Shown here piece by piece: positions 1 to 5,974 of a DNA stretch of 10,627 bases (positions are counted from its first letter, which is position 1; the number at the start of each line of letters is the position of its first letter). Source of the stretch: Gemmobacter sp964439015 (GTDB lineage: Bacteria; Pseudomonadota; Alphaproteobacteria; Rhodobacterales; Rhodobacteraceae). The notes beneath the pieces are model-generated. The model was not told the origin of the DNA. It did not search any database and worked only from the letters and a program-made list of their open reading frames with translations. Position numbers and translations under genes: made by a program. Location of the stretch: contig CAYTMV010000070.1 in assembly GCA_964439015.1 (NCBI GenBank), positions 1 to 10,627 on the forward strand, read 5' to 3'.

Positions 1-63
1 GATTTCACCGCCGAGATGGCGCGGCTGGGGGCGGCGGATGCTGATACAGACCTCGTCGCTTGA
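1..63 (+). CDS. bioM: C-terminal tail of biotin ECF transporter ATPase BioM (partial)
   Basis: Only the last 20 codons are visible, in frame 1, ending in TGA at 61-63. They translate to DFTAEMARLGAADADTDLVA. The stop lies 26 bases inside the following bioN gene, so the two are probably translationally coupled. The tail is too short to identify by itself. The call comes from context: BioN and BioY follow on the same strand, and in Rhodobacter-type genomes the ABC ATPase of the biotin energy-coupling-factor transporter is encoded directly upstream (bioMNY). Frame 3 also ends early (TGA at 42-44), but its glycine-rich reading looks less protein-like. The 5' part of the gene and its promoter lie outside the window. 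Confidence 0.55.
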   Translation, partial: DFTAEMARLGAADADTDLVA

Positions 64-637
64 AACCCGGGCCCATCGCTGGCCGGTCGGCCCGAAACTG
101 GCGGCGCTGGCGCTGTTTGTCTTTGCGCTGTTCCGCCAGACCGACCTGCCTGCCTTGGCCCTTGCCGCTGCGCTGATCGCGGCGCTGAGCTTGGCGGGCG
201 GGCCGGCCTTTGCCCGCGCCGCGCTGAGAGGTCTGCGGCCGCTTTGGCCGCTGGCTGTGCTGATCGGCCTCTGGCATCTGGCAACCGCCGATGTGCTGAC
301 CGGCCTTGCGTTGATCCTGCGGATGGGGACGGCGGTGGCGGCGGCCAATCTGTTCTCGATGACCACGCGGCTGGCCGATCTGATGGCGCTGGTCGAGCGG
401 TTTTCGGCACCGCTGTCCCGCCTCGGCCTGCCGCCGGCCCGGCTGGCGCTGGCGATCGGGCTGGCGCTGCGCTTTGTGCCGGTGTTTCTGACCCGGCTGG
501 GTCAGATCGGCGATGCGCTGCGCGCCCGTTCGCCCCGCCGTCCCGGCTGGCGGGTGCTGGCCCCCGCCACCCTTGCCGCCCTTGACGATGCCGACCGCGT
601 GGCCGAGGCCTTGCGCGCCCGCGGCGGCGTGGACTAA
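38..637 (+). CDS. bioN: BioN, EcfT-type transmembrane protein of the biotin ECF transporter
   Basis: This 199-residue membrane protein is the scaffold (T component) of an energy-coupling-factor importer of the CbiQ/EcfT family. It links the ABC ATPase BioM to the substrate-binding BioY in the inner membrane. Hydrophobic helices are visible at about residues 20-32, 38-54, 68-88, 90-107 and 132-152. Between and after them are the two short Ala-Arg motifs typical of EcfT coupling helices: ARS at about 163-165 (in ALRARSPRRPG) and ARG at about 194-196 (in ALRARGG), which contact the ATPase. The length matches compact BioN proteins of about 200 residues. The ATG at 38 overlaps the bioM tail by 26 bases, and bioY starts 27 bases after its TAA, so the three form one operon. 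No biotin-specific feature is visible in BioN itself; specificity is assigned from bioY. Confidence 0.87.
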   Translation: MLIQTSSLETRAHRWPVGPKLAALALFVFALFRQTDLPALALAAALIAALSLAGGPAFARAALRGLRPLWPLAVLIGLWHLATADVLTGLALILRMGTAVAAANLFSMTTRLADLMALVERFSAPLSRLGLPPARLALAIGLALRFVPVFLTRLGQIGDALRARSPRRPGWRVLAPATLAALDDADRVAEALRARGGVD

Positions 638-664
638 CCTCTGCGCGCAGAACAGGAGAGACCG

Positions 665-1207
665 ATGGAACGCAACCTCACCCATATCGCGCTTTTCGCG
701 GCGCTGATCGCGGCCCTCGGCCTTGTGCCGAAGATCGACCTTGCCGCCGGCGTGCCGATCACCGCCCAATCGCTGGGGGTGATGCTGTGTGGCACGGTTC
801 TGGGCGCAAGGCGCGGCGCGCTGGCGGTGCTGCTGTTCCTGTTTCTGGTGGCCCTGGGCCTGCCGCTGCTGGCCGGCGGGCGCGGGGGTCTGGGTGTCTT
901 TGCCTCGCCCACCATGGGCTTTCTGGCCGGCTTTCCGGTCGCAGCCTTCGTCGCGGGCTGGGTGGTCGAGCGCACGACGATGCGCCCCGGCATCGCCGCC
1001 ACCGCCGGCGCCGTGATCGGTGGAATTGGCGTGCTTTACCTGTTCGGGATTGCAGGCATGGCCTTCGCGCTGGACAAGAGCCTGACCGAGGCCTCGTTCC
1101 TGGCCTTTGCCTTCCTGCCGGGCGATGTGCTGAAGGCGGTGCTGGCCGGGATGATCACCCAATCCATCGCAGGCCTGCGCCCCGGCGCGCTGCTGGCGCG
1201 GGCCTGA
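665..1207 (+). CDS. bioY: BioY, substrate-binding membrane protein for biotin
   Basis: This 180-residue integral membrane protein is the S component that captures biotin. BioY proteins can work alone, but here bioY is paired with BioM and BioN, which give high-affinity ATP-driven uptake. The family signature is clear: GVPITAQSLGVML (about residues 29-41), then a glycine-rich turn with GRGGLGVFASPTMGFLAGFP (about 72-91), and FLPGDVLKAVLAG near 151-163, whose Asp/Lys pair belongs to the biotin site in characterised BioY proteins. About six hydrophobic segments are present and the length is normal. The ATG at 665 has a good AGGAG Shine-Dalgarno at 654-658. It is the last gene of the plus-strand operon and converges on the thiolase-like gene with only 20 bases between the stops. 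No BioR-type palindrome is visible in the window; any such site would lie upstream of bioM. Confidence 0.93.
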   Translation: MERNLTHIALFAALIAALGLVPKIDLAAGVPITAQSLGVMLCGTVLGARRGALAVLLFLFLVALGLPLLAGGRGGLGVFASPTMGFLAGFPVAAFVAGWVVERTTMRPGIAATAGAVIGGIGVLYLFGIAGMAFALDKSLTEASFLAFAFLPGDVLKAVLAGMITQSIAGLRPGALLARA

Positions 1208-1227
1208 GCCTCATGAGGGCCTGAGCG

Positions 1228-2334
1228 TCAGCCCAGCACCAGCGCAGACCCGATACCGCCCGCGGCGGCGATGGCGGCGGCCCCCGTGCCCCAACCATCG
1301 CCGCCGCGTTGCAGTTCATGCACCAGCCGTACCGCCAGCACCGCGCCCGAGGCCCCGATGGGATGGCCCCGTGCCAGCGCCCCGCCGCCGCGATTCACGC
1401 GGGCGGGATCGAGGCCACAGTCTGCCACCGTCACCATGGCTTGCACGGCGAAAGCCTCCATGATCTCGGTCGCCCACAGGTCGGATGACGCAAGCCCGGC
1501 TTGCCGCAGCGCAGCCTTCAGGGGCGCAATCGCAGACAAAGCCGGTTGGTCAGGCTGGCTGCCCAGCGTCAGCGCCGCCCGGATCGGCACCGGCGCCAGC
1601 GCCGGCCGCAGCCGGCCCGCCACAGCCTCGGACACCACCAGCACAAAGGCCGCCCCATCCGCAGCAACCGCCATGGTCGCGGCGGTAATGCTGCCGTGAA
1701 CGACCGGCGCACGGGCGGCCATACGGTCTGTCAGGTGACGGGTAAACCCATCCGAGGTTATGCCGGACAGGGCGACAATCTCGGGCATCGGCTGCGCGGC
1801 CCGGGCCTTGGCATGGCTGGCCACGGCAAAGGCCTCTTGCGCAGCGCGGGTGATACCGCGCGAAACGGCCAGTCGGTCGGCGGCCTCGGCCATGTCGGGA
1901 TCGCGGTCCGGCCAGGGGGTAAAGGGCGGGGCGTCATAGGCCTCGGGCGCGCGACCCGGGGCCTGCGCCAGCCGCAGCGGCCGGCGCGACCAGCTTTCTG
2001 CCCCGCCGGCAATCACCGCCTGTGCCTGCCCGCTGCCAACCAGCGCCGCCGCCAGCGCCACCGCGTCCAGCCCCCCCGCGCATTGCCGATCGAGGCTGAG
2101 GCCCGCCACACGGTCCGGCAATCCCGCCGCCAGTGCCGCCAGCCGCGCCGGATTGCCGCCCGCGCCCAGCGCATTGGCAAGGATCACCTCATCCACCTGC
2201 CCTGCTTCCAGCCCGGCATCGGCCAGCAGCGCCCGGATCACCGGGGCCGCCAGATCATGTGGCAAATGTGCCGCAAACGCACCGCCGTGCGGCATCACCG
2301 CCGTGCGGCGGGCGGCCACGATCACCGCGCGCAT
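1228..2334 (-). CDS. Thiolase-family protein with an altered active site (YhfS-like)
   Basis: This 368-residue protein is a thiolase-fold enzyme of the acetyl-CoA C-acyltransferase family, which cleave or form 3-oxoacyl-CoA. The nucleophilic cysteine is present in LDRQCAGGLDAV (Cys85), and the C-terminal GHPIGASGAV motif keeps the oxyanion-hole histidine. Two other conserved residues are changed. The usual NEAF reads MEAF (EIMEAFAVQ), so Asn is Met. The usual C-terminal CxGGGxG reads AAAGGIG, so the second catalytic cysteine is Ala356. It is slightly shorter than the usual ~390 residues. The ATG at 2334 is chosen because it gives the normal thiolase N terminus (MRAVIVAARRTA) and follows a strong GGAGG ribosome site; the frame stays open further upstream only as a shadow inside the ligase gene. 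It overlaps the ligase gene by 13 bases. A thiolase beside a ligase and a BioY gene recalls B. subtilis yhfS/yhfT/bioY. The substrate is unknown. Confidence 0.85.
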   Translation of the reverse strand: MRAVIVAARRTAVMPHGGAFAAHLPHDLAAPVIRALLADAGLEAGQVDEVILANALGAGGNPARLAALAAGLPDRVAGLSLDRQCAGGLDAVALAAALVGSGQAQAVIAGGAESWSRRPLRLAQAPGRAPEAYDAPPFTPWPDRDPDMAEAADRLAVSRGITRAAQEAFAVASHAKARAAQPMPEIVALSGITSDGFTRHLTDRMAARAPVVHGSITAATMAVAADGAAFVLVVSEAVAGRLRPALAPVPIRAALTLGSQPDQPALSAIAPLKAALRQAGLASSDLWATEIMEAFAVQAMVTVADCGLDPARVNRGGGALARGHPIGASGAVLAVRLVHELQRGGDGWGTGAAAIAAAGGIGSALVLG

Positions 2335-3458
2335 CCCACCCCCTCCAGCCAGCGCGCCAAGGCCCGCAGGTCGGTCTTGCCCGAGGGCAGCAGCGGCCAG
2401 TCCGCCAGCCAGTGCAAGGCCCGCGGCGCCGCCAGGGAACCGAAGGCGCCGCGCATCTGGCGCAGGATCGCCGCGCCATCTCCTTGCCCTTCCACCAGCG
2501 CCACTGGCACCAACCCGCGGGCGGCATCGGCGACCGCCATGACCGCGGCCTGCCGGATACCGGGACAGGCCAGCAGAAAATCCTCCAGCCGCTCGGGCTG
2601 CACCCAGGTTTCGGCCACGCGAAACGCGCGGTCGGCGCGCCCGTCGATCCACAAGACCCCCGCTTGCAGCCGGCCCGTCTCGCCGGTGTCACACCAGCCA
2701 GCCGCATCCGCGACCCCTTCGGCCAGCAGGGCCGAGCGCACCTGCACCCGGCCCGCCGGACAGCGGATCTCGACGCCCGGATAGGGGCGACCGGCTGCAC
2801 CTTCGGGGGTATCGGCATCGGAGAGGGCGATGAAACTGGCCTCGGATGTGCCGTAAAATTCGCGGGCCTCAGCCCCGCTGGCCGCCGCCAGCGCCGCGCG
2901 CAAGGGCGCGTCCAGCCGCGCCCCGCCGATCAGTGCCAGCCGCAACGCCGGAAGGTCGGGGCCGGGGGATGCCAACAGCAGGCGCAGTTGCGCAGGCGTG
3001 GCATAGAGATGCGTGACCCCGTGATCCGCCAGCCAGTGCCGCTGCCGGTCGGGCCTGAGGCCGGCCAGCAGATGCGCCTCGGCCCCAAGGCTCAGCGCCT
3101 CGATCATCGCATAAAGCGCCAGCGAGTGGTTCAGGCCGCCAAGACTGGCCACCCGCGCGCCCGGACCAATGCCGAACAACCGCGCATTGACGGCAAAACT
3201 GGCCTGCCAACTGGCAAAGCTGCGCCGGATCGCGCGGGGCGCGGCCAGCGTGCCGCCCGACAGGGTTTCAAACTGCCCCGGCCCGGCCGTCAGCGGACCA
3301 GCGCCGCCGATACGAAACCCGGCCGACCCCATGGCCGCCATCAGCGCGGCGGCGGGCGGCTCGGGCGCAATCAACCCGCCTGCCCCCGGCGGCTGAGCCG
3401 ACCACGCGCCGCCCGGCGCGATCAGCCGCGCGGCGGGATGCCAGCCAAAGCCGCTCAC
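2322..3458 (-). CDS. Short AMP-dependent acyl-CoA ligase-like protein (YhfT-like)
   Basis: This 378-residue member of the adenylate-forming (ANL) superfamily is expected to activate a carboxylic acid with ATP and CoA. Motifs in order: a degenerate phosphate loop LSGGTLAAPR (about 66-75, normally TSGSTGxPK), FYGTSE (201-206), CDTGETGR (256-263), GRADRAFRVAETWVQPERLE (273-292, the hinge and C-domain start), and PSGKTDL (358-364) with the catalytic Lys361. The phosphate loop lies only ~66 residues from the N terminus, whereas full-length relatives (450-550 residues) have 100 or more residues before it, so the first subdomain is largely missing. The GTG start at 3458 overlaps the aroQ stop as GTGA, and no start codon exists upstream before an in-frame stop within aroQ. 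The gene overlaps the thiolase gene by 13 bases. Pairing with a thiolase next to bioY suggests a YhfT-like role; the substrate is not deducible. Confidence 0.82.
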   Translation of the reverse strand: MSGFGWHPAARLIAPGGAWSAQPPGAGGLIAPEPPAAALMAAMGSAGFRIGGAGPLTAGPGQFETLSGGTLAAPRAIRRSFASWQASFAVNARLFGIGPGARVASLGGLNHSLALYAMIEALSLGAEAHLLAGLRPDRQRHWLADHGVTHLYATPAQLRLLLASPGPDLPALRLALIGGARLDAPLRAALAAASGAEAREFYGTSEASFIALSDADTPEGAAGRPYPGVEIRCPAGRVQVRSALLAEGVADAAGWCDTGETGRLQAGVLWIDGRADRAFRVAETWVQPERLEDFLLACPGIRQAAVMAVADAARGLVPVALVEGQGDGAAILRQMRGAFGSLAAPRALHWLADWPLLPSGKTDLRALARWLEGVGCAR

Positions 3459-3892
3459 CCCTTGGTCAGCCGCGCCATCCGCCGCAGGGCCAGCAGATAG
3501 CCCTCGGTGCCAAAGCCCGCGATCACGCCGTCAGCACGCTGGCTGACATAGGAGTGCTGGCGAAACGCCTCGCGCTTGTGAACGTTCGAGATATGCACCT
3601 CCAGCACCGGCCCGTCGAAGGCGTGCAGCGCATCGAGAATCGCGACCGAGGTATGGGTATAGGCGGCCGGGTTGATGATGATGCCCGCAGCCTTGGCCCG
3701 CGCCTCCTGGATCAGATCGACCAAGGCCCCCTCGTGGTTTGACTGATGAAAGCTGATGGTCAGACCCAGATCCTCGGCCAGACCCGCACAAGCCTCGGCC
3801 ACATCGGCCAACGTCTCGTGCCCGTAGATCTCGGGCTGGCGCAAGCCCAGCAGGTTCAGGTTCGGCCCGTTCAGGATGTAGATCGGTTTCAT
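3455..3892 (-). CDS. aroQ: Type II 3-dehydroquinate dehydratase AroQ
   Basis: This 145-residue cytoplasmic enzyme dehydrates 3-dehydroquinate to 3-dehydroshikimate, the third step of the shikimate pathway. It normally forms a dodecamer. The N-terminal signature NGPNLNLLGLRQPEIYG is intact, with Arg18 and the catalytic Tyr23. Further active-site segments are INPAAYTH (Asn74, His80), EVHISN (His100, the general acid) and REAFRQHSYVS (Arg107, Arg111). Length and motif spacing are normal. The ATG at 3892 is preceded by a GAGGGGG ribosome site; longer readings of the frame into the metF side have no family similarity. The stop overlaps the GTG of the acyl-CoA ligase gene by four bases, so aroQ leads a three-gene unit. 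In many alphaproteobacteria aroQ is followed by accB-accC (biotin-carboxylase subunits); here a ligase/thiolase pair follows instead. Confidence 0.95.
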   Translation of the reverse strand: MKPIYILNGPNLNLLGLRQPEIYGHETLADVAEACAGLAEDLGLTISFHQSNHEGALVDLIQEARAKAAGIIINPAAYTHTSVAILDALHAFDGPVLEVHISNVHKREAFRQHSYVSQRADGVIAGFGTEGYLLALRRMARLTKG

Positions 3893-3903
3893 CGCGCCCC
3901 CTC

Positions 3904-3915
3904 GCAACAAGTTGC
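3904..3915. promoter_or_regulatory. Perfect inverted repeat in the aroQ leader (possible operator)
   Basis: GCAAC-AA-GTTGC is an exact 5-bp inverted repeat with a 2-base centre. It lies between the proposed aroQ -10 hexamer and the Shine-Dalgarno, around the expected transcription start, which is where a repressor site would sit. It is too short for a strong hairpin. No regulator can be named, and chance is possible. Confidence 0.3.
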
Positions 3916-3919
3916 CCGC

Positions 3920-3947
3920 AGGATAGACACCCGCGCGGCAAGGGCAA
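3920..3947 (-). promoter_or_regulatory. Candidate promoter for aroQ-ligase-thiolase
   Basis: Read on the minus strand, TTGCCC (3942-3947) and TATCCT (3920-3925) are separated by 16 bases and resemble -35 and -10 hexamers. They lie 28 bases upstream of the aroQ ATG and just past the metF terminator, a sensible position for the promoter of the three-gene unit. The match is moderate and GC-rich alphaproteobacterial promoters are hard to call by eye. Confidence 0.35.
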
Positions 3948-3964
3948 GCGGTGCATTGGCCATG

Positions 3965-3999
3965 AAAAACGCCCGGCCCCTCTGCCGGAGGGCCGGGCG
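3965..3999 (-). terminator. Intrinsic terminator of metF
   Basis: A perfect 10-bp stem, CGCCCGGCCC (3970-3979) with GGGCCGGGCG (3990-3999), encloses a 10-base loop. On the minus strand it is followed directly by five T residues (3965-3969), the classic rho-independent layout. It begins 30 bases after the metF stop and separates metF from the aroQ promoter. There is no T-run on the plus-strand side, so it should act only for metF. Confidence 0.88.
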
Positions 4000-4029
4000 C
4001 AGGGGCGATGCTGCCCGTCAGAGGGTGTG

Positions 4030-4896
4030 TCAGGCCACCTTCTCTAACGCCACCTGGGGGGTGATCCCCAAGGCATGGCAAACATCGCGCGTGAGATTGG
4101 GCCGGTTGAGGGTGTAGAAATGCAGATCCTCCACCCCTTCCGAGATCAGCCGGTCGCAAAGCTGGGTGCAATGCGCCACCGACAGCAGTTCCTCGCGCCC
4201 GTCGCGGCGTGCCGTCGCATAGGCGTCGACCAGCGAGCTGGGGACCGAGGCGCCGCAGCGCGCCGCAAATTTCTGCACGCCGGCAAAATCGACGATCGGC
4301 AGGATGCCTGGAATGATCGGCGCGGTAATCCCCTCCTTGGCGCAAAGATCGCGGAACCGCAGGAAGGTCTCGGGCTTGAAGAAGAATTGCGTCAGCGCCG
4401 CCGAGGCGCCGGCCTCCAGCTTGCGTTTCAGCCAGCGCACGTCCTGCAGGGTATCGGCAGCATCGGGATGCCGCTCGGGATAGGCACCGACGCGCAGGGT
4501 AAACTTGCCGGTGGCGGCCAGCGCCTCGATCAGCTCGACGCTATCGGCAAAGCCATCGGGATGCGGGGTAAAGCGTTGCGCGCCCTTGGGGGCGTCGCCG
4601 CGCAGTGCCACCAGATCGGTGATCCCGGCCGCGGCATAGCTTTCGGCGACCTCCAGCGTTTCGGCCTTGCTGGCGCCAACGCAGGTCAGATGCGCCGCCA
4701 CTTTCAACCCGCTGGTGCGCGCGATGGTGGTCACGGCCTCATGGGTCAGCTTGCGGGTGGTGCCGCCCGCGCCATAGGTGACCGAGACGAATTCGGGCGC
4801 CAGCGGGGCCAGCGTCTGCACCGTCTCCCACAGGCGGAACGAGGCGTCCAGGTTCTGCGGCGGGAAGAATTCAAAGCTGATGCGGGGCGTGGCCAT
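4030..4896 (-). CDS. metF: Methylenetetrahydrofolate reductase MetF
   Basis: This 288-residue flavoprotein reduces 5,10-methylene-THF to 5-methyl-THF using NAD(P)H, supplying methyl groups for methionine synthesis in the cytoplasm. The TIM-barrel motifs are all present: SFEFFPP (7-13, with the catalytic Glu9), VSVTYGAGG (38-46), LVALRGD (95-101), TQFFF (169-173), PGILPI (196-201) and LHFYTLNR (258-265). Length is typical of bacterial MetF (about 290-300). The ATG at 4896 is preceded by AGGAGAG at good spacing and gives the usual short N terminus before SFEFFPP. An in-frame ATG 25 codons upstream would run through the regulatory region and is rejected. It is transcribed divergently from metR, shares an 89-bp control region containing a MetR box, and ends before a strong intrinsic terminator, so it is probably a single-gene transcript. 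Confidence 0.96.
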   Translation of the reverse strand: MATPRISFEFFPPQNLDASFRLWETVQTLAPLAPEFVSVTYGAGGTTRKLTHEAVTTIARTSGLKVAAHLTCVGASKAETLEVAESYAAAGITDLVALRGDAPKGAQRFTPHPDGFADSVELIEALAATGKFTLRVGAYPERHPDAADTLQDVRWLKRKLEAGASAALTQFFFKPETFLRFRDLCAKEGITAPIIPGILPIVDFAGVQKFAARCGASVPSSLVDAYATARRDGREELLSVAHCTQLCDRLISEGVEDLHFYTLNRPNLTRDVCHALGITPQVALEKVA

Positions 4897-4942
4897 CGTG
4901 GTCTCTCCTGAGCGTTGCCCTCTTGTGCCAGAATATTTTCCG

Positions 4943-4955
4943 TGAAACAAATTCA
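4943..4955. promoter_or_regulatory. MetR-binding box between metF and metR
   Basis: TGAAACAAATTCA matches the MetR consensus TGAA-N5-TTCA exactly and also fits the general LysR-type T-N11-A rule. It sits near the middle of the AT-rich divergent metF/metR intergenic region. A further TTCA half-site follows at 4961-4964, and AACATT occurs twice exactly 10 bases apart (4957-4962 and 4967-4972), so MetR may bind more than one helical turn. I infer control of metF and autoregulation of metR. A possible metF -10 (TATTCT, minus strand, 4930-4935) lies beside the box, but neither promoter is certain. Confidence 0.8.
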
Positions 4956-4985
4956 TAACATTCAAAAACATTATGCGGGAAACTC

Positions 4986-5888
4986 ATGTATATCGAGTTG
5001 CGCCACCTTCGCACCATCCGCGCCGTCCAGCAGGCCGGCGGGCTGGCCCGGGCAGCCGAAGTGCTGAACATGACGCAATCCGCGCTGTCACATCAGGTGG
5101 CGGGTCTCGAGGATCAGGTCGGGATGGAGCTGTTCGTGCGCCGGTCCAAGCCGATGCGCTTGTCGTCGGCCGGGCAACGCCTGCTGCGGCTGGCCGACCT
5201 CGTCCTGCCAGAGGTGGATGCCACCATCGAAGAGTTTCGCGCCCTGCGCGCGGGCAAGGCCGGGCGGCTGTTCATCACCACCGAATGTCAGGCCTGTTTC
5301 GACTGGCTGTTCCCGGTGCTGGAGCAGTTTCGCCACGCCTGGCCGGACGTGGAAGTGGACATCCGCACCAGCCTCAGCGCCGAGGCCTTGCCAGCCCTGA
5401 TGCGCGAGGATGTGGATCTGGCGATCACCTCCACCCCCGTCACCCAGCCAGGAACCAGCTTTCACCCGCTGTTCGACTATCTGCCGCGCCTGGTCTGCGC
5501 GGCGGCCAATCCGCTGGCAGAGGCCCCGCATGTCACCCCGCAGGATCTGGCCGATCAGGTGCTGATCACCTATGCCGGCGGGCGCGACCGGATCGACGCC
5601 TTCACCGAGTTCCTGACCCCGGCCCGGATCGAGCCGCGCCAGCACCGCACCGCCGAGTTGACCGCTGTGATCCTGATGCTGGTGGCCTCGAACCGCGGCG
5701 TGGCGATCCTGCCCGACTGGGCGCTGCGCGGCGTCGGGGAAAACCCCGATTACGCCATCCGCCCACTGCAGGGCGACCCGGCCAAACGGATGTATGCCGC
5801 CACCCGCGAAGATGACGCGCTGCGCCCCTACATGGCGCATTTTCTGCGTCTTGCCCGGCAGGAAGCCGTCAAGCTGCAACGCGGATAG
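4986..5888 (+). CDS. metR: LysR-type methionine regulator MetR
   Basis: This 300-residue LysR-type transcription factor has an N-terminal winged helix-turn-helix (about residues 4-62; recognition region ARAAEVLNMTQSALSHQVAGLE) and a periplasmic-binding-like effector domain from about residue 92. The effector domain reads like MetR rather than other LysR proteins: FITTECQACFDWLFPVLEQFRHAWPDVEVDI, ITYAGGRDRIDAFTEFLTPARIEPRQHRTAELTAVILMLVASNRGVAILPDWAL. Known MetR proteins use homocysteine as coregulator. It is divergent from metF with an exact MetR box between them, the standard arrangement for this regulator and target. The ATG at 4986 gives the usual MetR opening (MYIELRHLRT). Its ribosome site is weak (GGGAAA), consistent with low-level regulator expression. 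The gene ends 7 bases before the first GC-rich hairpin element. Confidence 0.93.
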   Translation: MYIELRHLRTIRAVQQAGGLARAAEVLNMTQSALSHQVAGLEDQVGMELFVRRSKPMRLSSAGQRLLRLADLVLPEVDATIEEFRALRAGKAGRLFITTECQACFDWLFPVLEQFRHAWPDVEVDIRTSLSAEALPALMREDVDLAITSTPVTQPGTSFHPLFDYLPRLVCAAANPLAEAPHVTPQDLADQVLITYAGGRDRIDAFTEFLTPARIEPRQHRTAELTAVILMLVASNRGVAILPDWALRGVGENPDYAIRPLQGDPAKRMYAATREDDALRPYMAHFLRLARQEAVKLQRG

Positions 5889-5891
5889 GTC

Positions 5892-5953
5892 AAAAGGGGG
5901 CTCTGCCCCCGTCCCTTCGGGACTCCCCCGGGATGCTTGTACCTGAATGATGA
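5892..5953 (+). repeat. Structured GC-rich element, copy 1 (metR 3' hairpins)
   Basis: Directly after metR, two hairpins stand in tandem: GGGGGC-TCT-GCCCCC (5896-5910) and GTCCC-TTC-GGGAC (5911-5923). They are followed by ACTCCCCCGGGAT and the tail CCTGAATGATGA (5942-5953). The same order of parts occurs inverted in copy 2. It resembles dispersed intergenic elements I recall from Rhodobacteraceae genomes. It probably ends metR transcription, although there is no long T-run. Confidence 0.7.
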
Positions 5954-5974
5954 CAGCCGCCTTCATCGTTCAGG
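5942..5974. repeat. Central inverted repeat joining the two elements
   Basis: CCTGAATGATGA (5942-5953) pairs with TCATCGTTCAGG (5963-5974) across a 9-base loop. Eleven of twelve positions are Watson-Crick pairs and the twelfth is a G-T type pair in one transcript. These are the matching tails of the two inverted element copies. Confidence 0.75.

Noticed and set aside
5..1162. Long minus-strand open frame (385 residues) opposite bioN and bioY
   Set aside because: The translation is rich in Gln, Arg, Gly and His with no motif. It is the antisense shadow of two well-supported genes in high-GC DNA.
2335..2652. N-terminal extension of the thiolase frame upstream of 2334
   Set aside because: The extra 106 residues are an out-of-frame reading of the ligase gene. 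The thiolase N terminus and a GGAGG ribosome site define the start at 2334.
1501..3500. Two long plus-strand open frames (427 and 455 residues) opposite the thiolase and ligase genes
   Set aside because: They are low-complexity, Arg/Pro/Gln-rich translations without family motifs. The minus-strand genes carry clear catalytic motifs and ribosome sites.
3893..4345. Extension of the aroQ frame upstream of 3892
   Set aside because: It would run through the metF terminator and into metF in another frame, with no AroQ similarity. The AroQ signature starts right after the ATG at 3892.
4897..4971. Alternative metF start 25 codons upstream
   Set aside because: It would make the AT-rich MetR control region coding. 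The ATG at 4896 has a proper AGGAG site and the family N terminus.
4897..4985. SAM riboswitch or other leader RNA upstream of metF
   Set aside because: The gap is only 89 bp, shared with metR, and has no stable helices or anti-terminator/terminator pair.
5088..5966. Minus-strand open frame (292 residues) opposite metR
   Set aside because: It is an antisense shadow without motifs; MetR on the plus strand is clearly recognisable along its whole length.
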